DNA of 7,484 bases from Candidatus Caccocola faecipullorum (GCA_018716365.1 DVKA01000282.1:1-7484), one strand, 5' to 3'; shown: positions 1-6,232, counted from the stretch's first letter. Program-made: numbers and translations. Notes: generated from the sequence alone by a model not told the origin.

Positions 1-78
1 TGGAGCTGAAATTAACGGCGACACATCCAGCAGCCGCAGCTTTCTCACACAGGGCAAAGCGATAATCCGCACTATACG
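1..78. other. Unassigned flank, possibly the 3' end of a rightward gene
   Basis: No gene can be identified here. On the plus strand, the frame starting at base 3 is open for 20 codons and stops with TAA at 63-65, 13 bases before a strong plus-strand terminator. That spacing would suit the end of a rightward gene. Another plus frame stops at 7-9, and a third runs open straight through the terminator. The minus strand is also open in more than one frame, including one with an ATG at 96-94, but no ribosome binding site precedes it. The fragment is too short to choose between these. The terminator direction is the only argument for a rightward gene ending here. Confidence 0.25.
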
Positions 79-121
79 CCGCAGCCCCGCGTTCATGGCG
101 CGGGGCTGCGGTTTTGCTTTT
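79..121 (+). terminator. Strong intrinsic terminator, plus strand
   Basis: A perfect 13-bp GC-rich stem pairs 79-91 with 99-111 around a 7-base loop (92-98). It is followed directly by TTTTGCTTTT. On the minus strand the stem is followed by CGTATAGTGC with no T-run, so the element works mainly for transcription coming from the left. It therefore belongs to a gene left of the window that converges on clpV. It may also give a stable 3' end to clpV mRNA that reads into it. Confidence 0.8.
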
Positions 122-128
122 CGTTATT

Positions 129-160
129 CGCCGCAAATTTTACGCGGCGTTATTACTTTT
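129..160 (+). terminator. Second, weaker terminator-like hairpin, plus strand
   Basis: A 6-bp stem of pure G-C pairs (CGCCGC at 129-134 with GCGGCG at 144-149) surrounds a 9-base AT-rich loop. TTATTACTTTT follows on the plus strand. It sits between the first terminator and the clpV stop codon (TAG, 164-162 on the minus strand). It could be a backup terminator that keeps rightward transcripts out of the clpV antisense strand. On the minus strand the stem is followed by A-rich sequence, so it is not a canonical clpV terminator. Confidence 0.45.
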
Positions 161-161
161 C

Positions 162-2927
162 CTATGCTTCGGCCTCGGGCGCGGTTTCCCGCTCATTCGG
201 CGCTTCCGCCGGTTCTTCGGCGGCTTCGTCGGAGAAGCGCAGCGCGAAGGATTTATCCTCGTCTACGTAAAGTTCGGCGCGCGGCGGCATTTCTCCGCCT
301 GACATGCGTTCGAGCATCCGGTGCGCGAGCTTCGGCAGGACGGAACCGGCGAGTATCGTCTCTATGTTGCGCGCGCCGGTCTCGGTTTCGGTGCAGCGCT
401 CTACTATGAGTTCCGAGACTTCGGGGGCGATTTCAAGCTCCACGCCGTTGTTGGCTTTGAGGCGTTTGACGACGGAACCGAGCTTCGCGCCCGCTATCAG
501 CTTCATCGCCTCTTCGTTGAGGCTGCGGTAAGGCACTATCGTCATGCGCGCGAGCAGCGCGGGGCGGAAGTGAGCCGAAAGTTCGGGGCGTATCGCCTGC
601 ACGAGTTCGTCTTCGTCTATTTCAGCCGCTCCGGCGGTGCAGCGCTGTATCGTCTCCGACGCAAGGTTCGAGGTGAGCATTATTATCGTGTTTTTGAAGC
701 TCACTTCCTTGCCCTCGCCGTCGGTGAGCGTGCCCTTGTCGAAGACCTGATAGAAAAGGTTCATCACATCGATGTGGGCCTTCTCGCATTCGTCGAGCAG
801 CACTACGGAGTAGGGCCTGCGGCGGACGGCCTCGGTGAGCATGCCGCCCTCGCCGTAGCCGACATAGCCGGGCGGCGAGCCGATGAGGCGCGAGACTGTG
901 TGCTTTTCTTGGAATTCGCTCATGTTTATTGTGATGACGCTGCGGCTGTCGCCGAAGAGCAGCTCCGCGAGCGCGAGGCCGGTCTCCGTCTTTCCGACGC
1001 CGGAGGGGCCTGCGAGCAGGAAGACGCCGAGCGGGCGGTCGGGCGACATGAGTCCCGCGGTCGAGGCCTGCACTGTGCGCGCGATGGTGCGCAGCGCCGC
1101 GTCCTGCCCCTTGATGCGTTCGCCGAGAAGCTTGTCGAGCTCCTGCGCGACGGCGGCCTGGCGGCTCGCCATGCGCCCCGTCGGGATTCCCGTCCAGTCG
1201 GATACGACCTGCGCGACGACCTCTGAGGTCACTTCGACTGCGACAAGGCGGCCTTCTTCGTGCAGCGTTTCGTACTTCGCCTTCGCCTCGTCGAATTCGC
1301 GGCGCAGCGTCTCTTCGTCCTTCGACGGCTCCGCCTCGGGCGCGGCTTCGCACTGTTCGGCTTCGTGCGGAGTCTCCGCAGCTTTATCTTCTTTCATAAT
1401 CTTCGCTGCGTCGAGCATCGCGCGGCGGCGCTCGATAAGCTCTTCGGCGGCGCTTTTTTCTTCCTGCCACTGCGCTTTGAGGCGCGCCTCTTCCGCCGCA
1501 TGAGCCGATATTTCTTCTTCGAGTTCCGCCAGCCGCTTTTCATCTATTTCCGTTCCGTTGAGCTGGTCGCGGCGCAGCCCGTCCAGCTCGCGTTCAGCGG
1601 CTTGGCGCGCGCGCTCTGCGTCTTCGAGCGGCGCCGGCTTCGACGATAAGCTGACTTTGACGCGCGCGCAGGCGGTGTCGAGCAGGTCTATCGCCTTGTC
1701 TGGCAGGAAGCGCCCGCCGATGTAGCGCGCGGAGAGGTTCGCGGCGGCCTCTATCGCGTCGTCGCGTATCAGCACGCCGTGCGCCTTTTCGTAGCTCGCG
1801 CGTATTCCGCGCAGTATGAGAGCCGCGGTGCGCGTCGAGGGCTCGTCAAGCTTGACGAGCTGGAAGCGGCGCGCGAGGGCCGCGTCTTTTTCAAAGTATT
1901 TTTTATATTCCTTCCAAGTCGTCGCGGCGCAGGTCTTTATCTCGCCGCGCGCAAGCGCGGGCTTCATCAGGTTCGCGGCGTCCGAGCCTCCGGCCTGACC
2001 GCCTGCGCCTACTAGCATATGCGCCTCGTCGATGAAGAGGATGACCGGCTTTTCGCTCGCCTTTATTTCGTCGAGCACTCCCTTGAGACGGCGTTCAAAT
2101 TCGCCCTTGACGCTCGCGCCCGCTTCGAGCAGCCCCATGTCGAGCGAGAGCAGCGTCGAGCCTTTTATAGTATCCGGCACATCGCCCTGCACGATGCGCA
2201 GCGCAAGCCCTTCGAGGACGGCGGTCTTTCCGACGCCCGGCTCTCCGACGAGTATCGGGTTGTTTTTGCGGCGGCGCGCCAGTATGTCCACCATCTGGCG
2301 GATTTCCGCGTCGCGCCCGAAGACGGGGTCTATCTTCCCCGCCTTGGCCTTCGCCGTAAAGTCCTCGCAGAATTTCGCTATGAAGCTCTCGCCGCCGTCA
2401 GCCGAGGCCCCGGCCTTCGATGCGGGCGCGTCCGGCAGGACTATTGAGGTCTCTTTAGATTCACGCGCTATCTTTGCGAAGTCCTTCAGCAGATTTTCGC
2501 GGTTTATCGCAGAGAACGACTGCGCATAATCGCCCTGCGCGTAGACGGCGGGCTTGCGCAGGAATGCGAGCAGCATCGCGCCGGAGCGTATCTGGCTCAG
2601 CCCGAGGTCCACCGAGGCGACGAGCCACGACGCCTCCATCAGCTCGATGAGCAGCGGCGAGAACACCGGCCGCCCGCCGTTGCCGTTTCTAAAGCCGTCT
2701 ATCGTCGAGTTGAGCGCGCGCTGTACCTTCGCTGCGTCCGCGCCGAAGGTTTCGAGCGCTATCGGTATGTCGCTCTGCAGCTCCGCCATGCAGGCGAGCA
2801 GCAGGTGCTCTATCGTCACCTCGTAGTGTCCGCGCCGCACCGCGCCGCCGGCGGCGTTGTTCAGGGCCACTGTGAGAAAGTCGTTGCATTTTTCAAAAAG
2901 AGAGGCTATATCTACTCCCGTGGACAT
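162..2927 (-). CDS. tssH/clpV: T6SS sheath-recycling AAA+ ATPase TssH (ClpV)
   Basis: This is a 921-residue Hsp100/ClpB-type protein. The T6SS member of this family, ClpV, uses ATP to unfold and recycle contracted TssB-TssC sheaths in the cytoplasm. An N-terminal Clp-N-like domain occupies about residues 8-155. AAA+ domain 1 has Walker A GEPGVGKT (228-235), Walker B ILFIDEAH (296-303) and an arginine-finger region ARRF (352-355). A charged coiled-coil middle domain spans about 430-560. AAA+ domain 2 has Walker A GPSGVGKT (640-647), Walker B VVLLDECEKAH (708-718), TSN sensor 1 (752-754) and GARN sensor 2 (851-854). The ATG is preceded by AAAGGAGGA at good spacing. The protein is somewhat longer than typical ClpV because of a Glu/Ala-rich stretch at 513-540 and an acidic tail at 900-921. 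The neighbouring tssBC and hcp separate it from housekeeping ClpB. It is the last gene of the operon. Confidence 0.96.
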   Translation of the reverse strand: MSTGVDIASLFEKCNDFLTVALNNAAGGAVRRGHYEVTIEHLLLACMAELQSDIPIALETFGADAAKVQRALNSTIDGFRNGNGGRPVFSPLLIELMEASWLVASVDLGLSQIRSGAMLLAFLRKPAVYAQGDYAQSFSAINRENLLKDFAKIARESKETSIVLPDAPASKAGASADGGESFIAKFCEDFTAKAKAGKIDPVFGRDAEIRQMVDILARRRKNNPILVGEPGVGKTAVLEGLALRIVQGDVPDTIKGSTLLSLDMGLLEAGASVKGEFERRLKGVLDEIKASEKPVILFIDEAHMLVGAGGQAGGSDAANLMKPALARGEIKTCAATTWKEYKKYFEKDAALARRFQLVKLDEPSTRTAALILRGIRASYEKAHGVLIRDDAIEAAANLSARYIGGRFLPDKAIDLLDTACARVKVSLSSKPAPLEDAERARQAAERELDGLRRDQLNGTEIDEKRLAELEEEISAHAAEEARLKAQWQEEKSAAEELIERRRAMLDAAKIMKEDKAAETPHEAEQCEAAPEAEPSKDEETLRREFDEAKAKYETLHEEGRLVAVEVTSEVVAQVVSDWTGIPTGRMASRQAAVAQELDKLLGERIKGQDAALRTIARTVQASTAGLMSPDRPLGVFLLAGPSGVGKTETGLALAELLFGDSRSVITINMSEFQEKHTVSRLIGSPPGYVGYGEGGMLTEAVRRRPYSVVLLDECEKAHIDVMNLFYQVFDKGTLTDGEGKEVSFKNTIIMLTSNLASETIQRCTAGAAEIDEDELVQAIRPELSAHFRPALLARMTIVPYRSLNEEAMKLIAGAKLGSVVKRLKANNGVELEIAPEVSELIVERCTETETGARNIETILAGSVLPKLAHRMLERMSGGEMPPRAELYVDEDKSFALRFSDEAAEEPAEAPNERETAPEAEA

Positions 2928-2968
2928 TTCTTCCTCCTTTCGCCGCGCATGGCGGCTCTTTATCCGTT

Positions 2969-3016
2969 ATAAAACAAAAGGACAGAGCAAGACAGACGCG
3001 CTGTCTCTCTCTGTCC
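2969..3016 (-). terminator. Intrinsic terminator between hcp and clpV
   Basis: On the minus strand, GGACAGAG (3016-3009) pairs with CTCTGTCC (2987-2980), and an inner AGACAG pairs with CTGTCT. Together they form a stem of about 15 paired bases with one A-G mismatch and one G-U pair, around a 5-base loop. TTTTGTTTTA follows at once (2979-2970). It lies 29 bases after the hcp stop and 42 bases before the clpV start. As an internal terminator it should end most transcripts after hcp and let only a fraction continue into clpV. That would suit the need for far more Hcp than ClpV. I saw no convincing separate clpV promoter after it. Confidence 0.85.
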
Positions 3017-3045
3017 CGCGAAATTATATTCTACCGGACGGGCGC

Positions 3046-3525
3046 TTACGCTTTCCAGTCGTCGGTGTACTCGATGTTGCCGTCGTTGTAGGTCCACGTG
3101 ATCTTCGAATATGTGAACTGCACGTCCTCCATATCGTGATAGGGCTTGCTCTCCGGCAGGAAGGTCAGCGGCGTGAGCTGGTCCATCTCGACGACGATGG
3201 CGTTCTCCATCTTGACGGTGAAGTACTTCTCCTCCGTCCCGTCGGCTTTGATGCGGTAGTAGTCGAGCGTCACTTCGAGCTGCTCGCCGGTGCAGCAGGC
3301 CTTATAGAGCTTCGGCGAAGCCTGGCTCTTAGCCATCGTTATCTTATAGGGGTGGTGAATCCTCTGCCCCGTCGGCAGACCTGTGTGCGTATCCTTCGGG
3401 ATCTCTACCTTGTGCTCCGTCGCGTAGACGAGGATCGAATCCTTCTTGTCGCCGCCCTGCTCGCAGTCGCCCTTGATGTCTCCCTGGCTTTTTCCCTTAA
3501 GCTTCATATACGCGGTAAGTGCCAT
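3046..3525 (-). CDS. hcp: T6SS inner tube protein Hcp (TssD)
   Basis: This 159-residue protein matches the Hcp1 family in length and motifs. Hcp hexamers stack into the tube that the contracting sheath pushes out of the cell. Hcp can also carry or chaperone effectors. Family signatures are the opening beta strand with KLKGKSQGDIKG (8-19), GLPTGQRIHHPYKITM (49-64) followed by SPKLYKA (70-76), LEVTLDYYR (83-91), YFTVKMENAIVVEM (101-114) and MEDVQFTYSKITWTY (132-146). No signal peptide is present, as expected for export by T6SS itself. No C-terminal effector extension is present, so this is a plain structural Hcp. It has three cysteines (C21, C77, C78). The ATG is preceded by AAGGAG (3540-3535) with a 9-base spacer. 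The gene lies 55 bases after tssC, with only a weak 5-bp hairpin between them, and is followed by a strong terminator. Confidence 0.96.
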   Translation of the reverse strand: MALTAYMKLKGKSQGDIKGDCEQGGDKKDSILVYATEHKVEIPKDTHTGLPTGQRIHHPYKITMAKSQASPKLYKACCTGEQLEVTLDYYRIKADGTEEKYFTVKMENAIVVEMDQLTPLTFLPESKPYHDMEDVQFTYSKITWTYNDGNIEYTDDWKA

Positions 3526-3580
3526 TTTTTACTTCTCCTTTACTGTTCAGATTGAAAATCTAATTTCTGTATTCTCTTAT

Positions 3581-5056
3581 TTACTGCTTGTCCAATTTGC
3601 CGACAAGCGAAAGCGTGAAGTTCGCTCCCATGTACTTGAAGTGCGGGCGGACTAGCAGATTGACGGAGTACCAGCCGGGATCTCCGGGCACGTCGCTGAC
3701 CTGCACCTTCGCCATACGGAGCGGGCGCTTGCTGCGCGTAATCGCGTCGGGATTGTCCATCTCCGTGACGTACTGGCTGATCCATACGTTCAGCTCTCGC
3801 TCTATGTCGGCGCGCTCCTTCCAGCCGCCGATGTTCTCGCGCTGGATGACCTTGATGTAGTGCGCAAGGCGGTTCATTATCATCATATAGGGCAGCTGCG
3901 TCGAGAGCTTGTAGTTCATCTCGGCCTCCTTGCCCTCCGGCGTGTTCGGGAAGACCTTCGGACGCAGCACGGAGTTCGCCGAGAAAAACGCCGCGTTGTC
4001 AGAGCCCTTGCGCATCGTCAGCGCGATGAAGCCCTCCTCCGCAAGCTCGTATTCGCGCCGCTCGGAGATGAGCACCTCAGTCGGTATCTTCGTCTGAATT
4101 TCGCCGCTCTGCTCGAACTGGTACAGCGGCAGGTTCTCAACCGCGCCGCCGCTCTGCGGGCCGATGATGTTGCTGCACCAGCGGTATTTTGCGAAGCTGT
4201 CCGCCATGCGCGAAGCGAGCGCGAACGACGTGTTGCCCCAGCAGAAATCTTCGTTGTCCGCAACTGTCTCCGTGAAGTTGAAATTCTTCGCGGGCGTCGT
4301 ATTCTCGCCGTAGGGCAGGCGAAGCAGGAAGCGCGGAAGCGTCAGGCCGAGATAGCGGCTGTCCTCGTTCTCGCGCAGCGAACGCCATTTCGTGTACTGC
4401 GGCATCTCAAATATCGAGTGCAGGTCTTTGAGATTCGGCAGCTGGTCCCACGAGTCGATGCCGAAAAATTCCTTGCCCGCCGCGCCGAGGAACGGCACGT
4501 GAGACATCGCGGAAACGCTCGCGACGTTGCGCAGTAGCTCCATATCCTGCGGCCCGGAGCCGAATGTATAATTCGAAATAACCGCGCCGACGGGCTGTCC
4601 GCCGAACTGGCCGAACTCCGCCGTATAAATATGCTTGTAAAGGCCCGACTTTACGACCTCGGGCGCGTCTTCAAAATCGTCGATGAGGTCCTGTTTAGAG
4701 ACGTTGAGGATCTCGACCTTCGTATTCTGACGGAAATCGACGTTGTCGACGAGGAACTTCAGCGAGCGCCACGAGGATTCTAGCTCGCGGAACTGACTAT
4801 TGTGCATAATCTCGTTGACCTGGTCGGAAAGCTTCTTATCCAGCTCGACTATCATCGCGTCGACGAGAGCGCCGCTCACCTTCGGAGTCGTGCCGCTCGA
4901 AGCTATCTCGCGGATAAACTCCTGAAGCCCAGCGCGCGTAACGTCGTAGCCTTCGTCGGTCGGCTTGATCTTCGACGCTTCTATAATTTCGTCCAGCAGA
5001 CTGGAAACGGGGGCAGCGGCCTGCTGCTCCATAGCCTCTCTCTGTTCCTCAGCCAT
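3581..5056 (-). CDS. tssC: T6SS contractile sheath large subunit TssC (VipB)
   Basis: This 491-residue protein has the full length of TssC (VipB/EvpB family). It co-assembles with TssB into the contractile sheath around the Hcp tube. Family landmarks include ELESSWRSLKFLVDNVDFR (91-109), the GAVISNYTFG region (157-166), PRFLLRLPYG (241-250), EDFCWGN (269-275), LPYMMIMNRLAHYIKVIQRE (388-407) and a C-terminal VRPHFKYMGANFTLSLVGKL (469-488). The N terminus carries an amphipathic segment SLLDEIIEAS (19-28). In characterised systems this part of TssC is the helix recognised by the ClpV N-domain, which agrees with the clpV gene in the same operon. The start is ATG, and its Shine-Dalgarno (GAGGAGG) lies inside the 3' end of tssB. 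With only 2 bases between the tssB stop and this ATG, translation is very likely coupled to that of tssB. Confidence 0.97.
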   Translation of the reverse strand: MAEEQREAMEQQAAAPVSSLLDEIIEASKIKPTDEGYDVTRAGLQEFIREIASSGTTPKVSGALVDAMIVELDKKLSDQVNEIMHNSQFRELESSWRSLKFLVDNVDFRQNTKVEILNVSKQDLIDDFEDAPEVVKSGLYKHIYTAEFGQFGGQPVGAVISNYTFGSGPQDMELLRNVASVSAMSHVPFLGAAGKEFFGIDSWDQLPNLKDLHSIFEMPQYTKWRSLRENEDSRYLGLTLPRFLLRLPYGENTTPAKNFNFTETVADNEDFCWGNTSFALASRMADSFAKYRWCSNIIGPQSGGAVENLPLYQFEQSGEIQTKIPTEVLISERREYELAEEGFIALTMRKGSDNAAFFSANSVLRPKVFPNTPEGKEAEMNYKLSTQLPYMMIMNRLAHYIKVIQRENIGGWKERADIERELNVWISQYVTEMDNPDAITRSKRPLRMAKVQVSDVPGDPGWYSVNLLVRPHFKYMGANFTLSLVGKLDKQ

Positions 5057-5058
5057 CC

Positions 5059-5556
5059 TTACTTATCCTCCTCTGCGTCTATGCCCAGCTCCTGAAGCAG
5101 GGCGTCGCGGGTCTTCTCGTCGTTCACGAGATCCTGGAGTTTTTTGCGGAAATTCGGGACGTTCGAGAGCGGGCCCTTCAGCGCCTTGAGCGCCTCGCGC
5201 AGCTGCATCAGCTTCGCCAGCTCCGGCACCATCTGAACAAGAGCGTCGGGGCCGAAATCCTTCAGCGTCTCGAACTTCAGGTCGGCGCTGAGCGTAGCGT
5301 CGGGATCGTCGGAAAGTTTGTTCGGCACCTGGAGCTGGAGCGAAAGCCCCTGGCTCTGCATCACCTTGTCAAAATTATCCTTGTCTACGCTGATAGGCTT
5401 GCGGTCCTCCAGCATAGTATCGTCCTTGCGGAGCGTGAAATCCCCGAGGACCATCAACTTAAGAGGCAGCTCTACATCTTCCTGCACGTCTCCAGTAGCG
5501 GGTCTGTAAACTATATTGACGCGCTCTTTCGGGGAAGTGCTTCCTTCGTTGGGCAT
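5059..5556 (-). CDS. tssB: T6SS contractile sheath small subunit TssB (VipA)
   Basis: This 165-residue protein has the usual length and motifs of TssB (VipA/EvpA family), the obligate partner of TssC in the sheath. Visible signatures are PLKLMVLGDFTLR (31-43), LEDRKPISVDKDNFDKVM (49-66), LKFETLKDFGPDALV (93-107), which matches the family's core block, and the helical LMQLREALKALKGPLSN (116-132) followed by FRKKLQDLV. The first 25 residues are polar and probably flexible. The C terminus is acidic (EEDK). The ATG is preceded by GGGAGG with a spacer of about 9 bases. It is the first gene of the operon, with a consensus promoter about 100 bases upstream and tssC starting 2 bases after its stop. 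Confidence 0.96.
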   Translation of the reverse strand: MPNEGSTSPKERVNIVYRPATGDVQEDVELPLKLMVLGDFTLRKDDTMLEDRKPISVDKDNFDKVMQSQGLSLQLQVPNKLSDDPDATLSADLKFETLKDFGPDALVQMVPELAKLMQLREALKALKGPLSNVPNFRKKLQDLVNDEKTRDALLQELGIDAEEDK

Positions 5557-5609
5557 ATCCTTGTACCTCCCGTTCTAAAGATAGAAATCACAGATTGAAT
5601 TCAGACGGC

Positions 5610-5649
5610 GGCGCGTCTCGCAGGACGAACAAAAACACGCCCTCGCGCC
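5610..5649 (-). other. Possible hairpin in the tssB 5' leader
   Basis: In the RNA read from the minus strand, GGCGCG (5649-5644) can pair with CGCGCC (5615-5610). The adjacent AGGGCG (5643-5638) can pair with CGUCCU (5627-5622), with one G-U pair. This leaves a 6-base bulge (5621-5616) and a U-rich loop of about 10 bases. The stem begins at the predicted transcription start and ends well before the ribosome binding site. It could stabilise the 5' end of the mRNA. A regulatory role is speculative. Confidence 0.35.
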
Positions 5650-5656
5650 ATATACT

Positions 5657-5685
5657 ACTATATATTCTACTTTTTACCCTGTCAA
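5657..5685 (-). promoter_or_regulatory. Sigma70-type promoter for tssB-tssC-hcp-clpV
   Basis: Reading the minus strand, a perfect -35 hexamer TTGACA (5685-5680) is followed by a 17-base spacer (5679-5663) and TATAGT (5662-5657), a five-of-six match to the -10 consensus. Transcription would start near 5650, giving a 5' leader of about 94 bases before the tssB ATG. No other promoter of similar quality is visible upstream of tssB. The near-consensus match suggests high basal strength without an activator. Repression may come through the flanking inverted repeat. Confidence 0.75.
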
Positions 5686-5707
5686 ACAATTTATTTGTGC
5701 CGTCTGA

Positions 5708-5982
5708 GCCGCAAATCTGCAATTCCACTTCTATCACAAACGGCATATGTACCGGCATTGCGCAACACAACTGAGCCGAATATAAATGAACGAAAACTGT
5801 AAAAATTACTGATACGAAGCACGACGGCACCGGCCCAAACATGCAGCGCCGCTCTTTCCGTGAAACAAGAGCGCGCACAAAGTCCCGCGAAGCGCGCCGC
5901 TGGACGGCCCGCGCGCTGGCCGTCCGCGGTTTACTGTCCACCGTTAGGAAAACAAAAAAATAAAATAGGAAAGCAAAATAAA
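5708..5982. other. Gene-free stretch with strong hairpins (possible small RNA or structured repeat)
   Basis: No convincing protein gene lies here. Two strong hairpins stand out. The first pairs 5846-5856 with 5867-5876 (10 bp, one bulged C, loop TCCGTGAAAC). The second pairs CCGC plus GGACGGCC (5897-5900, 5902-5909) with GGCCGTCC plus GCGG (5918-5929), giving 12 bp with one bulged T, followed on the plus strand by TTTACTGT. On the plus strand, TTGCGC (from 5759) and TATAAA separated by 17 bases form a weak promoter-like pair upstream of both hairpins. A plus-strand small RNA from about 5795 to 5935 is therefore possible but unproven. The right end (5942-5982) is A-rich and forms the U-tract side of the next terminator. 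Confidence 0.3.
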
Positions 5983-6012
5983 AAGGACTTAAAGCGAAAG
6001 CTCTAAGTCCTT
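5973..6012 (-). terminator. Intrinsic terminator of the interrupted tRNA-Arg gene
   Basis: AAGGACTTAAAGC (5983-5995) pairs with GCTCTAAGTCCTT (6000-6012), giving 13 positions with one A-C mismatch, closed by a GAAA tetraloop as written on the plus strand. On the minus strand it is followed by TTTATTTTG, and no T-run follows on the plus strand. It therefore serves leftward transcription. It starts 14 bases beyond the tRNA CCA end, as expected for the original tRNA terminator left in place when the element inserted. Confidence 0.85.
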
Positions 6013-6026
6013 ATTACTGCTAAAAA

Positions 6027-6077
6027 TGGCGCGCCGGACAGGATTTGAACCCGTAACCTTTGGATCCGTAGTCCAAC
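6027..6077 (-). pseudogene. 3' remnant of tRNA-Arg(ACG), element attachment site
   Basis: Read on the minus strand, these 51 bases correspond to tRNA positions 26-76. Anticodon stem TTGGA/TCCAA holds loop CTACGGA, giving anticodon ACG (6069-6067). The variable loop is AGGTT. The T arm is ACGGG-TTCAAAT-CCTGT. The 3' acceptor strand CCGGCGC is followed by discriminator G and encoded CCA (6029-6027). The D arm and the 5' acceptor strand are absent. Position 25 onward is replaced by unrelated AT-rich sequence, so the remnant cannot give a tRNA. The clean break, with a terminator on one side and an integrase on the other, marks this as the att site of an integrative element. The intact tRNA should be reconstituted at the far, unseen end. 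Confidence 0.92.
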
Positions 6078-6086
6078 ATCAATTAA

Positions 6087-6163
6087 CTGATAGTAAGCAT
6101 TTATAGTTCTGATTAATTTTGACTATATAGACTTTATGACAAATTATAGTATTCTGATAGTAA
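6087..6163 (+). repeat. CTGATAGTAA direct repeats beside the att site
   Basis: CTGATAGTAA occurs exactly at 6087-6096 and 6154-6163. Shorter CTGATT matches occur at 6109-6114 and 6183-6188, and TTATAGT recurs at 6101-6107 and 6144-6150. The region between tRNA remnant and integrase is the usual place for arm-type integrase or excisionase binding sites. The repeats are in AT-rich DNA where chance matches are commoner, so the role is inferred. Confidence 0.45.
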
Positions 6164-6166
6164 ATC

Positions 6167-6195
6167 TTGATAAATCAACATGCTGATTGTATGCT
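6167..6195 (+). promoter_or_regulatory. Candidate integrase promoter
   Basis: TTGATA (6167-6172, five of six to the -35 consensus) is separated by 17 bases from TATGCT (6190-6195, four of six to the -10). Transcription would begin at about 6202, inside the ACGTTACC repeats. An interrupted palindrome TTGAT-AA-ATCAA (6167-6178) overlaps the -35 and could be an operator. A competing arrangement with TTGACT further upstream has a poorer -10. Confidence 0.45.
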
Positions 6196-6200
6196 CTAAA

Positions 6201-6219
6201 ACGTTACCTATACGTTACC
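6201..6219 (+). repeat. Tandem ACGTTACC repeats, candidate integrase arm sites
   Basis: ACGTTACC is present at 6201-6208 and again at 6212-6219, each ACGTTACC within slightly longer similarity. The 11-bp repeat period places both copies on the same DNA face. They lie near the predicted start of integrase transcription and just before its ribosome binding site. Arm-type sites of tyrosine integrases are often short direct repeats near int, and binding there would also give autorepression. Confidence 0.5.
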
Positions 6220-6232
6220 CGATTACACTAAC

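Larger units (their letters stand above)
5601..5707. repeat. 9-bp inverted repeat flanking the tss promoter
   Basis: TCAGACGGC at 5601-5609 and its exact reverse complement GCCGTCTGA at 5699-5707 enclose the whole promoter. The promoter-distal copy ends about 14 bp upstream of the -35. The other copy lies in the transcribed leader. Centre-to-centre distance is 98 bp. Paired sites on both sides of a promoter could be operators for a looping repressor. The match could also be chance, since only 9 bases are conserved. Confidence 0.4.

Noticed and set aside
1..96. Minus-strand open frame starting at ATG 96-94 and leaving the window
   Set aside because: The ATG lies in the loop and stem of a terminator, has no ribosome binding site, and the frame is short and unrecognisable.
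321..1226. Long plus-strand open frame of 301 codons inside clpV
   Set aside because: It is antisense to the conserved ClpV coding sequence, Arg/Ala-rich, and lacks family motifs. Long shadow frames are expected opposite a GC-rich gene.
2942..2956. Small hairpin (GCCGC/GCGGC) just upstream of the clpV Shine-Dalgarno
   Set aside because: It has only 5 bp, does not cover the Shine-Dalgarno and has no T-tail. It is too weak to claim as a control element.
3547..3563. Hairpin between tssC and hcp as a terminator
   Set aside because: The stem has only 5 contiguous pairs (AGATT/AATCT), with no adequate GC content or T-run.
3860..4537. Plus-strand open frame of 225 codons inside tssC
   Set aside because: It is antisense to conserved TssC and has the Arg-rich composition typical of a shadow frame.
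5588..5941. Minus-strand open frame of 117 codons upstream of tssB
   Set aside because: It starts with GTG without a ribosome binding site. It contains the tss promoter and strong hairpins, and it shows no recognisable domain. It is open mainly because of base composition.
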